Positions 27,337 to 36,335 of a stretch of 64,000 nt of DNA are shown piece after piece (the first letter of the stretch is position 1; each line of letters begins with the position of its first letter). The notes below the pieces were generated by a model, which saw only the letters and a program-made list of their open reading frames with translations, was not told where the DNA came from and did no database searches. The translations under genes were made by a program, and so were the position numbers. Source of the stretch: Bacillota bacterium (GTDB lineage: Bacteria; Bacillota; Clostridia; Acetivibrionales; DSM-1351). The stretch covers positions 31,598 to 95,597 of the forward strand of contig JAEZUC010000026.1 of assembly GCA_023443515.1 (NCBI GenBank), given 5' to 3'.

Positions 27337-28926
27337 TTATTTTTTTAATGCAGCTAATTTCTCATCAACTATTTCCTGACCGCCTGACTTCATGTACTCA
27401 TCAACCAGTTTGTCATAGGTCTTGTCGAAATCAGCAGGTTTGCATGTAATGCTCTTTACAAATATTTCTGATTCCTTATCGGAAAGGGCTTTCTGATATT
27501 TAGCCTGAGATTCTATAACAGTATCGAAATGTGGCATATAACCTGCATCTGTAAGTGAGATTTCATATGCCTTCTTAAATGCATCTTCAAATCCGGGGTA
27601 TCCGAATGAGGCAGCCTGAATGTTCTTAGTAGGATCTCCGAATTCTTTACCGTTAACTATTAATGCCAGGTCAGTGTAGTTAGCTTTCTTGGCATCAGGA
27701 AGCTGGTCATTCTGTATAAAGTTTGACGGAATACCATCAACTTCATCTGTGTATTGTTCACCCTTTATACCGTTTTGAAGGAATTTCATTACCTCAGGTT
27801 TTGACTGCCATTCAAGATACTTAACTGCTTCTTCTGCATGTTCACTAGCTTTAGGAACTATTATATACAAGCCGTTAGGATTATATTTCATTTTTGGGTG
27901 CTTGCCTTCTGAGTTTGTGAATGGGTCACAGGGGATCATATCTGCACCCGGAACCTGGTTTTTTAACTCAGATAATAATCCGGGTGTTACTCTAATCGGG
28001 AAGTCATAATTATGTATCATAAAGCCTATTCTTCCTTGGGATACATCTTTTTCATACTGCTTGCCGTCTTTATCAAGTGCAAACTGGGGATTCAATATTC
28101 CTTCGTTGTATAACTTGTTCAAGAACTTCATACCATCCTTGAATCCCGGAATTACCCAGTTTGGTAAGGTCATTCTTTGTTCCTCTGAAATTGGTTTTTT
28201 GAAGGACTCTAACAACATTGATGTAGTCCAGTTAATATTGTTTGGATCAACAAATGTACTGAAAGGATAGTTTTTGTCGCCAAGTTTTCCAGGATCTTTT
28301 TCTTTAAATGCCTTCATTACCTGATACCACTCATCTGTAGTAGTAGGAACAGACATTCCGACTGCATCCAGCCAGTCCTTACGGATGTATGCTGAGAAAC
28401 AACCTTCTATAACTCTCTTTGCAGGAACTGCAAGCTGCTTTCCATCGAATTTACCATAGTTAAGCAGAGTTTCGCCAAGGTATGTGGTAAGATTTGGAGC
28501 ATTTTTCTTTAACAGATCCCCTAAATCAGTAAGTCCGCCACTCTTAACATAATTATATATAATACCGTCATTGTAAGTAAAGCTGATGTCAGGTGCTTGA
28601 TTTGATGCCATAAGAACATTTAGCTTTTCAACTTCCTGTTGTCTTAAGACAGGTACGAACTTTACATTAATGTTATTGGGCTTACCGAAGTTTTCTTGTA
28701 TCCATTTTGTCTGGAAATTATCATCTGCTTTGTACCCAGGTGTAGCTCTGTCAAAAACCTCTACGGTTAATTCTACTGCCGGCCCTGATTTTGCCGAATT
28801 TGTTGATGATGCAGTTTTCGAACTATCCGCGTCTGCTCCGCCGTTTGAACCACAGCCAGCAAACAGAGTAATGCTCATAGATGTCAAAAGTGCCAAGCTT
28901 GCAATTCTGGTACTCAGTTTTTTCAT
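27337..28926 (-). CDS. LplA-like extracellular sugar-binding lipoprotein (third)
   Basis: A 529-residue solute-binding protein with lipobox FAGC and lipidated C25, an Ala/Ser/Thr linker, and a large binding domain. By size and style (DRATPGYKADDNFQTKWIQ) it is of the LplA group, like the protein at 12727-14430. A longer frame exists, but GGAGG stands eight bases before the ATG at 28926, so that start is used. Unlike the other two importers here, the binding protein is the last gene of its operon, after both permeases. Confidence 0.9.
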   Translation of the reverse strand: MKKLSTRIASLALLTSMSITLFAGCGSNGGADADSSKTASSTNSAKSGPAVELTVEVFDRATPGYKADDNFQTKWIQENFGKPNNINVKFVPVLRQQEVEKLNVLMASNQAPDISFTYNDGIIYNYVKSGGLTDLGDLLKKNAPNLTTYLGETLLNYGKFDGKQLAVPAKRVIEGCFSAYIRKDWLDAVGMSVPTTTDEWYQVMKAFKEKDPGKLGDKNYPFSTFVDPNNINWTTSMLLESFKKPISEEQRMTLPNWVIPGFKDGMKFLNKLYNEGILNPQFALDKDGKQYEKDVSQGRIGFMIHNYDFPIRVTPGLLSELKNQVPGADMIPCDPFTNSEGKHPKMKYNPNGLYIIVPKASEHAEEAVKYLEWQSKPEVMKFLQNGIKGEQYTDEVDGIPSNFIQNDQLPDAKKANYTDLALIVNGKEFGDPTKNIQAASFGYPGFEDAFKKAYEISLTDAGYMPHFDTVIESQAKYQKALSDKESEIFVKSITCKPADFDKTYDKLVDEYMKSGGQEIVDEKLAALKK

Positions 28927-28986
28927 TAATATCTCCTCCATTATATTATTTTTATATAAATCTTCAGATTATCCGAAGACCTTATA

Positions 28987-29859
28987 TCAACCTTTAACAG
29001 CACCTATCATTATACCGCTGACAAAGTGTTTCTGAAGCTTTGGATATACAAGTACTATTGGTAACGTCGCAAACACTATACAAGCTGCCTTAAGACTTTC
29101 AGGCAGGAGGTTCTGTGACATATTCCCATCTCCTATAGATGCATCTACAGTCTGGCTGTTAACAATTATCTGGTACAGTTTTAACTGCAATGGATATAGT
29201 TTTGAATCGGTAATATAAAAGAGAGCATCCATGAAGCTGTTCCATTTTCCAACTGCATAGAACAAACTCAATGTAGCTAGTACAGGCTTTGACAACGGAA
29301 GTACTATCTTGAAAAGAACACCTATGTCGTTGCAACCGTCAAGGATTGCTGATTCCTCAAGACTCTCAGGCAAGGATGTAAAAAATGTTTTTAAAACTAT
29401 AAGGTTAAATGCACTTAATACTCCCGGCAATATTAAGCTCCATGAGTTGTCAAGCATGTGCAGATTTTTTACCAACATATAGTCAGGTATAAGTCCACCG
29501 CTGAAATACATCGTAAATATAATCATCAGCATTATTGCATTTCTTCCCTTTAACCTCTGCTTGGTAAGGGGATAGGCTGCACAAATTGTCAGGAACATAC
29601 CTATTACAGTGTACGCAACAGTAATAATTATCGTATAAACAAGTGACCAAATCATTGTTGAATCTTTCACAATAGCCTTATAGGATTCGAAATTTAAATT
29701 AACAGGCCATACATAAACCTTTGAAGCAAGTATTGCGGAGTTGGAACTCAATGAAACGGCTACTACATTTAATACAGGGAATAAACACAGTATTACGCAA
29801 ACTAAAGTTATTATATTTATAAAAGCATTAAAAACCTTATCACTGGTTTTATAAACCAT
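28987..29859 (-). CDS. ABC sugar transporter permease, LplC/YtcP type
   Basis: A 290-residue CUT1 permease with about six membrane helices. The EAA loop EESAILDGCNDIGVLFKIVLP starts at residue 158, and the C-terminus PKLQKHFVSGIMIGAVKG is typical of the LplC group. It lies 19 bases after the LplB-type permease gene and 60 bases before the binding-protein gene. The ligand is unknown. Confidence 0.9.
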   Translation of the reverse strand: MVYKTSDKVFNAFINIITLVCVILCLFPVLNVVAVSLSSNSAILASKVYVWPVNLNFESYKAIVKDSTMIWSLVYTIIITVAYTVIGMFLTICAAYPLTKQRLKGRNAIMLMIIFTMYFSGGLIPDYMLVKNLHMLDNSWSLILPGVLSAFNLIVLKTFFTSLPESLEESAILDGCNDIGVLFKIVLPLSKPVLATLSLFYAVGKWNSFMDALFYITDSKLYPLQLKLYQIIVNSQTVDASIGDGNMSQNLLPESLKAACIVFATLPIVLVYPKLQKHFVSGIMIGAVKG

Positions 29860-29878
29860 TTCCTATACCACCTTTCTT

Positions 29879-30835
29879 CTACCAAATACCTTGCTCGCCA
29901 CTCTTATTTGCTATCCAGTTAGTTACTGACAGGAATACCAGCCCCACAATCGACTGGAATAATCCTACTGCTGTTGCTATGTTATATCTGGAGGATTGTA
30001 AGCCGACCCTGTATACGTAAGTACTGATAACATCTGAAAAATCTTTAACCAGTTGGTTTCCGAGAATATATGGGCGGTCGAACCCTATCATTGAAATCTT
30101 ACCGATATTCAATATAAACAGGATAATTATTGTAGGCTTAATTGCCGGCAAGGTTATGCTCCATATTTTTCTGAGTCTTCCTGCACCGTCTACATCAGCA
30201 GCTTCATACAATTCCGAGGGTATCCCGATTATAGCTGCGAGATATATGATCATACCCCAACCTGCACTCTGCCATATGCCGATACCCGTATACGTTGCCA
30301 ACCAATGCCACTTTTCAGTTAAGAAAGGTATTGTTTCAAATCCCATTGATTTGATAATTGTATCAATCATACCAAAATTCGGCGCAAATATCTGAAGTGC
30401 TATACCTCCGATGATAACCCATGACAAGAAGTGCGGAAGATAAAGCATTGTCTGTGAAATTCTCTTATATTTTACGGATTTTATTTCATTAATAATTATT
30501 GCGAGGATGATTGGAGCCGGAAATCCGAATATCATATCAAACCCGTTAAGCAGGAAAGTATTTTTAAGTGCTCTGTAAAAATCATCGGATTTAAAAACTT
30601 CCCTGAAAGCATCCCACCCTATCCAAGGACTGGCAAATACACCCTGAAATATGTTGTATTCTTTGAATGCGATAACGATACCGTACATTGGTACATATTT
30701 AAACAGTATAAAGTATGAAACCGGCAGTACCAACAATAAATATAGATATATATCTCTTTTTAAGTAATGGCCAAAGCCCTTTTTAGGAAGATTATTCGGT
30801 AAAGTTTTTGAAACAGCAGTACTAGTTTTCCCCAT
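29879..30835 (-). CDS. ABC sugar transporter permease, LplB/YteP type
   Basis: This 318-residue CUT1 permease has about six membrane helices and the KYVPMYGIVIAFKEYN segment of LplB/YteP proteins near residue 46. Its EAA loop EAADVDGAGRLRKIWSITLP starts at residue 211. It is the first gene of the third importer operon and is divergent from the membrane-bound AraC regulator at 31250, its probable controller. ATG follows a GGGGGG-type site. Confidence 0.9.
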   Translation of the reverse strand: MGKTSTAVSKTLPNNLPKKGFGHYLKRDIYLYLLLVLPVSYFILFKYVPMYGIVIAFKEYNIFQGVFASPWIGWDAFREVFKSDDFYRALKNTFLLNGFDMIFGFPAPIILAIIINEIKSVKYKRISQTMLYLPHFLSWVIIGGIALQIFAPNFGMIDTIIKSMGFETIPFLTEKWHWLATYTGIGIWQSAGWGMIIYLAAIIGIPSELYEAADVDGAGRLRKIWSITLPAIKPTIIILFILNIGKISMIGFDRPYILGNQLVKDFSDVISTYVYRVGLQSSRYNIATAVGLFQSIVGLVFLSVTNWIANKSGEQGIW

Positions 30836-31249
30836 GCAAATAGCTACCCCCCACGGTTTATTTTTTTGGAATTTAATGTAAATAGATAGAAGATTTGGTT
30901 CGATCTGCTGATGGCATTATTTTATCACTAGAAAAATTCAGTTCAAGAATGAGAATTTTTCACGTATTTCAGTTTTAATCATTTTTGCTGTGTTTAGAGA
31001 CAAAAGGAATTGAAAGCACAGATTTAGGTTGTACAATAATCAATATTGAATCATATAATTAATATTAAATATTTAACCTGTACCGAATTGATTGCAAAGG
31101 ATTACATTTAATTTTTTCCGTGAAATATAACTATTATGACTTGATTTTTCAGGAAAATTTTATATTAATTATGAAGAAATGGATTAAATATTAATATATA
31201 ATATTTATTATGATATTTTTGACACAATACACTGTGGGGTGCAGGAAAG
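30836..31249. promoter_or_regulatory. Divergent regulatory region, 414 bases without a gene
   Basis: Very AT-rich spacer between the third importer operon (minus) and the AraC regulator (plus). For the minus strand there is a -35 TTGAAC (30941-30946) and -10 TAAAAT (30919-30924), 16 bases apart, about 85 bases before the permease start. For the plus strand there is a TATAAT (31197-31202), 48 bases before the regulator ATG, without a good -35. The stretch 31050-31210 has many overlapping AT-rich near-repeats of TTAATATTAAATA type. No small gene or RNA element was recognised. Confidence 0.5.
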
Positions 31250-33532
31250 ATGAAAAATTATTCGATAATAGTTAAAATAATGCTGGTTCTTTCTCTATTT
31301 ATAATAATACCTATTATTACCATTACATTTATTTTTAATTATGGGATAATGAAGTATTCGGAAGATGAAATAGGCCGTTCCGGTCTTGGTAAGCTTGATT
31401 CTGCCAGAAGCGTTACTGATCTGCTTGCCCAAACCATAAGTAATGAGAGCCTTCACCTGTCTTTGGATGAAACCCTTAACAGATTGTATGGAATGGATGA
31501 TATACATCAAGCCATTAAGGACAGCGACAACAACTTAATGCTGTATCAGTTTGTATCCAAGCTATCTGACATAGTTAAAACTAACAATGCCTATTCCTCA
31601 GTATACTTGTACTTAGATAATTCAAATTATATTGCAACAAGCAACGGAGTGTATCCCAAGGAAAACTTTCCCGACGAAACCTGGCTTAAGTCCTATATTA
31701 AAAGCAAAGAACTCGGGGAACCTTTATCATGGACAAATCCAAGACCAAACGATACCAATGGAAACAGTTCAGTAGTCTCATACATATTCCCTTTAGCGTA
31801 TACTACAAATCTCAAAGGTTCTATTACCATAAATGTATACGAAAGCAGGTTAAGCAATCTTATTAACAGCAACAATTACGATATTGGGGACTTTATAAGT
31901 GTTATAAATTCTAAAGGTGAGGTCATATCTTCAGTTGATAAAACTATGCTTAACAAGAATTTGTCCAACGTTTCCTATATAACCAGGATTTTGAACAGTG
32001 AAATCGACAGAGGACATTTTATTGAAAGTATTAACGGTAAGAGGTTTCTTATTACATATCTGAAAACAGGAGCAGACAGCTGGACCTTTGTAGGTGTCTT
32101 TTCTCTGAATGCTCTGACTACCAAAGTAAATTCACTTAAAATGTCTATAATTTATATTTCAATTTTCTTATTAGTTATTTTTGTACTTTTGTCATATGTA
32201 ATTTCACGTAGGCTGTTCAACCCTGTAAAAAAACTGGTACAGGAAATCAAAGCAAGAAAAGGTATTGACATTATAGGAAACGGAAACGAGTTCACACTTC
32301 TTTCTAAAACTTTTGATGCCATGATAAAGCAAGAAGATCAGCTGTTCCGTACCATTGAAAAGGATCATAAAAATCTCCGCGAAAACTATATGCTAAGCCT
32401 TTTAAGGGGAAAACCTTCTATCGCTGAGGATGAAATGCATCTTTTCCCTTTGAAAAATACTCTGTGTTGCGTAATATACGTAGATAAGTACAATGATTTT
32501 ATTTCAAACTTCACATATGAGCATCAGTACTACCTTAAATCAGTAATATTAAACCTATCTGAAGAAAAGGTAGGTGAATCTTATAAATGTTCAGGTGTGG
32601 TTCTGGATGGAGATAAGGTGGTTCTTATAGTAAATATCTCTGATGAGGAGATTACAAATGTAACAGCCGTACTGAAAAATGCTTTCTCAATTGTTCAACA
32701 AGAAGTGGCAAAAGTAATAGAAACAACCATATCCGTGTGTCTCGGGGGCATTTACCATGACATCCTGAATATAAGGAATTCGTACAATGAGGCCCAAAAT
32801 CTCATAAAGCAAAGATTTATGATGGGGCACGAGGCTTTCATAATTCAAAAGGAAGAGTCATCTGACAACAATAAGTATTTCTACCCGTTTAGTATAGAAA
32901 AACAGATATTCAACAATATTGATATCGGTTCAAAAGACGCCCTCTTGATTTCACTAAGCTGTTTTTTTGATGAAATTAAGCAAAATAAGAATCTCAGCTA
33001 TGACAATGTTATGCTCATACTGAACCAATTGTTGGGGAACACCATAAAGTATTTGCTTGACTTAAACATCAGCGTCAGCAAGGTTTTCGGGAATGACTTC
33101 AACATATACAGTAAGCTTGCGGAGATTGATACGCTGGACGAAGCAGGCCTGTTCCTGTCAAATATATATTTGCAGATTATTGAGTACAATGAAAAATTCA
33201 AAGTGGAAGGAAAGTCCCATATAGGTAAAATTTTAGATTACATTCATAAAAACTACAAAAAGGATATTGCAATTAATACTCTTGCTGAACACGTGGGGCT
33301 TAGCTATTCCCACGTAAGAAAAATATTTAATGACGAGACAGGCGAGAATATTGTTAACTATATAAACAACATGAGAATTGAAGAAGCACAGCGTCTGCTG
33401 CGACAAACAAACATGAATATTAATGATATTGCCCTTAGTCTCGGATATAACAATAAACAGAGCTTCAACAGATTCTTTAAGAAATATGTGGGTATTAACC
33501 CCGGAGAATACAGAAGTATAAAGATAAATTGA
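31250..33532 (+). CDS. Membrane-bound AraC-family regulator (YesS-like)
   Basis: A 760-residue one-component regulator. It has an N-terminal membrane helix (about 9-30), an extracellular Cache-like sensor region, a second helix (about 298-318), a HAMP-like linker, and a long cytoplasmic middle. The C-terminal AraC helix-turn-helix (about 658-757) shows KQSFNRFFKKYVGINPGEYR. It joins a YesM-like sensor to an AraC output without phosphotransfer, as in Bacillus YesS and YtdP-like proteins. It is divergent from the LplB-LplC-LplA-type operon at 27337-30835, its likely target. ATG follows AGGAAAG. A strong terminator follows at 33574. Confidence 0.9.
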   Translation: MKNYSIIVKIMLVLSLFIIIPIITITFIFNYGIMKYSEDEIGRSGLGKLDSARSVTDLLAQTISNESLHLSLDETLNRLYGMDDIHQAIKDSDNNLMLYQFVSKLSDIVKTNNAYSSVYLYLDNSNYIATSNGVYPKENFPDETWLKSYIKSKELGEPLSWTNPRPNDTNGNSSVVSYIFPLAYTTNLKGSITINVYESRLSNLINSNNYDIGDFISVINSKGEVISSVDKTMLNKNLSNVSYITRILNSEIDRGHFIESINGKRFLITYLKTGADSWTFVGVFSLNALTTKVNSLKMSIIYISIFLLVIFVLLSYVISRRLFNPVKKLVQEIKARKGIDIIGNGNEFTLLSKTFDAMIKQEDQLFRTIEKDHKNLRENYMLSLLRGKPSIAEDEMHLFPLKNTLCCVIYVDKYNDFISNFTYEHQYYLKSVILNLSEEKVGESYKCSGVVLDGDKVVLIVNISDEEITNVTAVLKNAFSIVQQEVAKVIETTISVCLGGIYHDILNIRNSYNEAQNLIKQRFMMGHEAFIIQKEESSDNNKYFYPFSIEKQIFNNIDIGSKDALLISLSCFFDEIKQNKNLSYDNVMLILNQLLGNTIKYLLDLNISVSKVFGNDFNIYSKLAEIDTLDEAGLFLSNIYLQIIEYNEKFKVEGKSHIGKILDYIHKNYKKDIAINTLAEHVGLSYSHVRKIFNDETGENIVNYINNMRIEEAQRLLRQTNMNINDIALSLGYNNKQSFNRFFKKYVGINPGEYRSIKIN

Positions 33533-33573
33533 CCTTGCTCCCTTTGATTTAGATATTATAGTGCAAAAATGCT

Positions 33574-33609
33574 AAAACAGCAAGTAAGCGGTACTTACTT
33601 GCTGTTTTT
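33574..33609. terminator. Bidirectional terminator between convergent genes
   Basis: Perfect 15-bp stem AAAACAGCAAGTAAG (33574-33588) / CTTACTTGCTGTTTT (33594-33608) with a 5-base loop. T-rich ends on both strands serve the AraC-type regulator gene (plus) and the tldE-like gene (minus). Confidence 0.9.
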
Positions 33610-33621
33610 GTCAGCTGAAAC

Positions 33622-34851
33622 CTATATTTTACTGACCTTCATATCCAGAATCATTGATTTAATTCCTCCCAATGGCCAAACAACGTTTTTGGATACACCT
33701 CTATAATTGTTTCCATACATTTCAAACACATTAGAAGACAGTTGTAGCTCTGGAAGCCTTCCGATCAATTTTTCCCCATCGAAAAAATATGCCAGCTGAA
33801 CAGGTGTTGCAAAATCGCCTTGGGGTGTGAAATCACCACCCGAGGCCATCAGTACCAAAATACCTTTATCTCCGCCGAGCAACTCTCTTGCCGTTTTATC
33901 ACTTTCTTTTACCTTTGGGTTTTGGAAGCCTGGCTGAGGAGTACCATCAAATGCACTTTCGGCACTTCCCGTATATGGCAGTTTGTACAATGTGGCATTT
34001 TTCTTGTCTGTATTGCCAGCCTTAAGAAAACCATCTTCTATTAATGCATACCTATAGCTTTCATTAATTGTCCCTTCTGCATCAAAAAAAGGCACTAAAC
34101 AAGCATCATCAGGATTCAAAGAATTATATAATGTAAATTCTTTATTAAATAACTTTTTCTCCAAATTTCCCGAAAAGAGTGAGGTATCCGTCCCAAAAGA
34201 TCTTCCGTTTAAATCGGTTATAAACTTCAAAAGAGGTGTTCCATCTATAGTTAGAAATACAACGGGGTAACTTCCTTCTGTGAAATCAACCTTGTTTTTA
34301 TATGCACTGAGTATCTCATCAGACATACTCAAAAAGTCATTTCTATGATACCGCCTGTCCTGGAAGCAGATGAAGCCATCCATTATGCTGGCAGAGGATT
34401 TGTCTTTAAATACGAGTTCCACATTAATTGCCCTGTCCTTGAATCTTAAATCCAAACCCTTGTCATTGCAAAGGGAAACAGACATATTATCCATATTTAT
34501 TTTATTTGAAAAGACGAAGTCGTCATGTTTTTTCCCCAGTTGCGCAATTGCCTCCTCTATTTCATAAACAAATTCTTCATCTTTAATAATTTCCTTAGCG
34601 ACATCAATTTCCATTATTTTATCAGGGCTTAATTCGTACGGGTACTCAATTTTTGCTTTCAGTGCAGACCGGGCATTCTTTTCAAGATCCTCGAGTTTAT
34701 AGTTGCCAATGGCACCGGATACTCCGATAAAGCCTCCCTCATATATGCGGAGCCCTGTTTTTGTTATATCCTTTCCTCTGACGGATTCGATTCTGCTCCC
34801 CGAAACATTTATTGACGTTTGTGTGGTTCGAATTGAATATAATTCTTTCAT
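33622..34851 (-). CDS. TldE/PmbA-like metalloprotease partner subunit
   Basis: A 409-residue TldD/PmbA-family protein. It lacks the HExxxH metal site and so corresponds to the TldE (PmbA) side of the TldD-TldE heterodimer, the pair that in E. coli trims microcin B17 and degrades unfolded peptides. The family pattern is seen in the N-terminal SRIESVRGKDITKTGLRIY and the central DLNGRSFGTDTSLFSG region. It lies 12 bases downstream of the TldD-like gene. ATG follows AAGGGGAGG. No precursor-peptide gene was found nearby, so the substrate is unknown. Confidence 0.85.
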   Translation of the reverse strand: MKELYSIRTTQTSINVSGSRIESVRGKDITKTGLRIYEGGFIGVSGAIGNYKLEDLEKNARSALKAKIEYPYELSPDKIMEIDVAKEIIKDEEFVYEIEEAIAQLGKKHDDFVFSNKINMDNMSVSLCNDKGLDLRFKDRAINVELVFKDKSSASIMDGFICFQDRRYHRNDFLSMSDEILSAYKNKVDFTEGSYPVVFLTIDGTPLLKFITDLNGRSFGTDTSLFSGNLEKKLFNKEFTLYNSLNPDDACLVPFFDAEGTINESYRYALIEDGFLKAGNTDKKNATLYKLPYTGSAESAFDGTPQPGFQNPKVKESDKTARELLGGDKGILVLMASGGDFTPQGDFATPVQLAYFFDGEKLIGRLPELQLSSNVFEMYGNNYRGVSKNVVWPLGGIKSMILDMKVSKI

Positions 34852-34863
34852 AAAAACCTCCCC

Positions 34864-36201
34864 TTACTGCACGTTAATATTGTTAACCCTGACATATGGC
34901 CCGCCAAATCCCACGGGAAGAGGATATTGCTCCATTTTTCCACATCCCCCCGTAACAAATGATAAAAGCTCTACTTCATTTGAAACACCATCTACTTCTG
35001 ATAATGTTTTAAATACGTTCCCGGTAATAACAGAAATATTTACAGGTTCAGAAACTTTCCCATCTCTGATCATATAAGCAAGGGTTGGAGCTATGGTAAA
35101 AGTTGACATGCCGGAACCATGCTTTATATTCTCTATATAAATGCCGTTTTTTACTTTGCTGAACAACTCTTCTTTTGATTCGCGTCCACCGTCAATATAT
35201 GTAGTAGTCATTCTTACAATCGGCTCATACTCAAAATTGATTGACCGGGCATTTCCCGTAAGGTTCTCCTCCAGGATAGCTGCAGTTGAACAGTTGTGAA
35301 GTCTTCCTGCCAGGATACCATCCTTTATGAGATACGTTTTCCTGGCCCTTGTACCTTCATCGTCAAAAGCACAAAAACCACTGCCAGGCACATTCCCGTC
35401 ATCAACAATTGTCAATATGTCAGAGCCCACTTTAGTTCCTAATGTCCACTCTTTCTTCATGGTCTCATCAGCAACCATAAAGTCTGACTCGCTTTTATGA
35501 CCGAAGCTTTCATGTGCAAATACACCCGCTGCAAGTGGTGACAATACCACCGTATAAATTCCCTTTTCTACCGGCTTTGCGTTAAGCAGGAAATTTTCAC
35601 ATTTGTCTATAAATCCTTTAAGATGCTGCTCCTGACTCAATAACTCATCAAATTTATCCGAGCCCTTTTGAAAGGCTTCACTAAACTTCCTCTCGCCCTC
35701 TGACATAGCAAAACCTATCTTAAAGCCACACCTTTGGGTATCAAATTTAATCTCCGCCCCTTTACTGGAATAAAACTCCTTGACTTTTTTGCAATCTATG
35801 TAACTGGCAGCCCAGTTTTTAATATATTTGTTTTCCTCAACAGTAAGGAACATACTCTTTAGAAGATTTAATTTTTCATCCTCAGAGACTTTTAAAACAT
35901 CATTCTGAGTAAAATTTAAAAATTCGCCTTTATTAACCTCAAAAATTTTAACAATTGGATTATCATGTATGCATGGATCAGGCTTTGCCATTACACTGAG
36001 CTTATCGATTTCATCCTGAACCCTCTCCGGCTGAGAATTGGACGAATAATACCATCTTCTCCCGTCATAAATTCTCACAAATGCTGCCTTATATTTCCTG
36101 ACTTTGTATTCTGTCATTTCACCAATCGTAAAGGTTATAATTGTTTCAAAAACGTCCTCAATTCTGACATCAGTATATAAACCCTCGTGAAATTTATACA
36201 T
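34864..36201 (-). CDS. tldD: TldD-like zinc metalloprotease subunit
   Basis: A 445-residue TldD/PmbA-family protein with the metal-binding HExxxH motif H230-ESFG-H235 in FAHESFGHKSESD, as in the active TldD subunit. The later conserved TIAPTLAYMIRDGK and FVTGGCGKMEQ regions are also present. It should form a heterodimer with the TldE-like protein encoded 12 bases downstream, with the peptide threaded through the central cavity. The gene stands alone with its partner, between the GH67/uxu operon and the AraC regulator. ATG follows GGAGGTGATTTGA. Confidence 0.88.
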   Translation of the reverse strand: MYKFHEGLYTDVRIEDVFETIITFTIGEMTEYKVRKYKAAFVRIYDGRRWYYSSNSQPERVQDEIDKLSVMAKPDPCIHDNPIVKIFEVNKGEFLNFTQNDVLKVSEDEKLNLLKSMFLTVEENKYIKNWAASYIDCKKVKEFYSSKGAEIKFDTQRCGFKIGFAMSEGERKFSEAFQKGSDKFDELLSQEQHLKGFIDKCENFLLNAKPVEKGIYTVVLSPLAAGVFAHESFGHKSESDFMVADETMKKEWTLGTKVGSDILTIVDDGNVPGSGFCAFDDEGTRARKTYLIKDGILAGRLHNCSTAAILEENLTGNARSINFEYEPIVRMTTTYIDGGRESKEELFSKVKNGIYIENIKHGSGMSTFTIAPTLAYMIRDGKVSEPVNISVITGNVFKTLSEVDGVSNEVELLSFVTGGCGKMEQYPLPVGFGGPYVRVNNINVQ

Positions 36202-36335
36202 TCAAATCACCTCCGCATGTATTATTCTATTTTATTCCATATTTTGTTACTTACTAAGTGTACTATATTGTTTAGATTATATTCAACCATATAATCATTT
36301 TTACCGGTTCAAATTTAAGCTCCTCAATATTTCGC

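Noticed and set aside
31050..31215. AT-rich near-repeats as an origin or iteron array
   Set aside because: The units are irregular, there is no DnaA-box cluster and no replication gene beside it; it looks like ordinary AT-rich promoter DNA.
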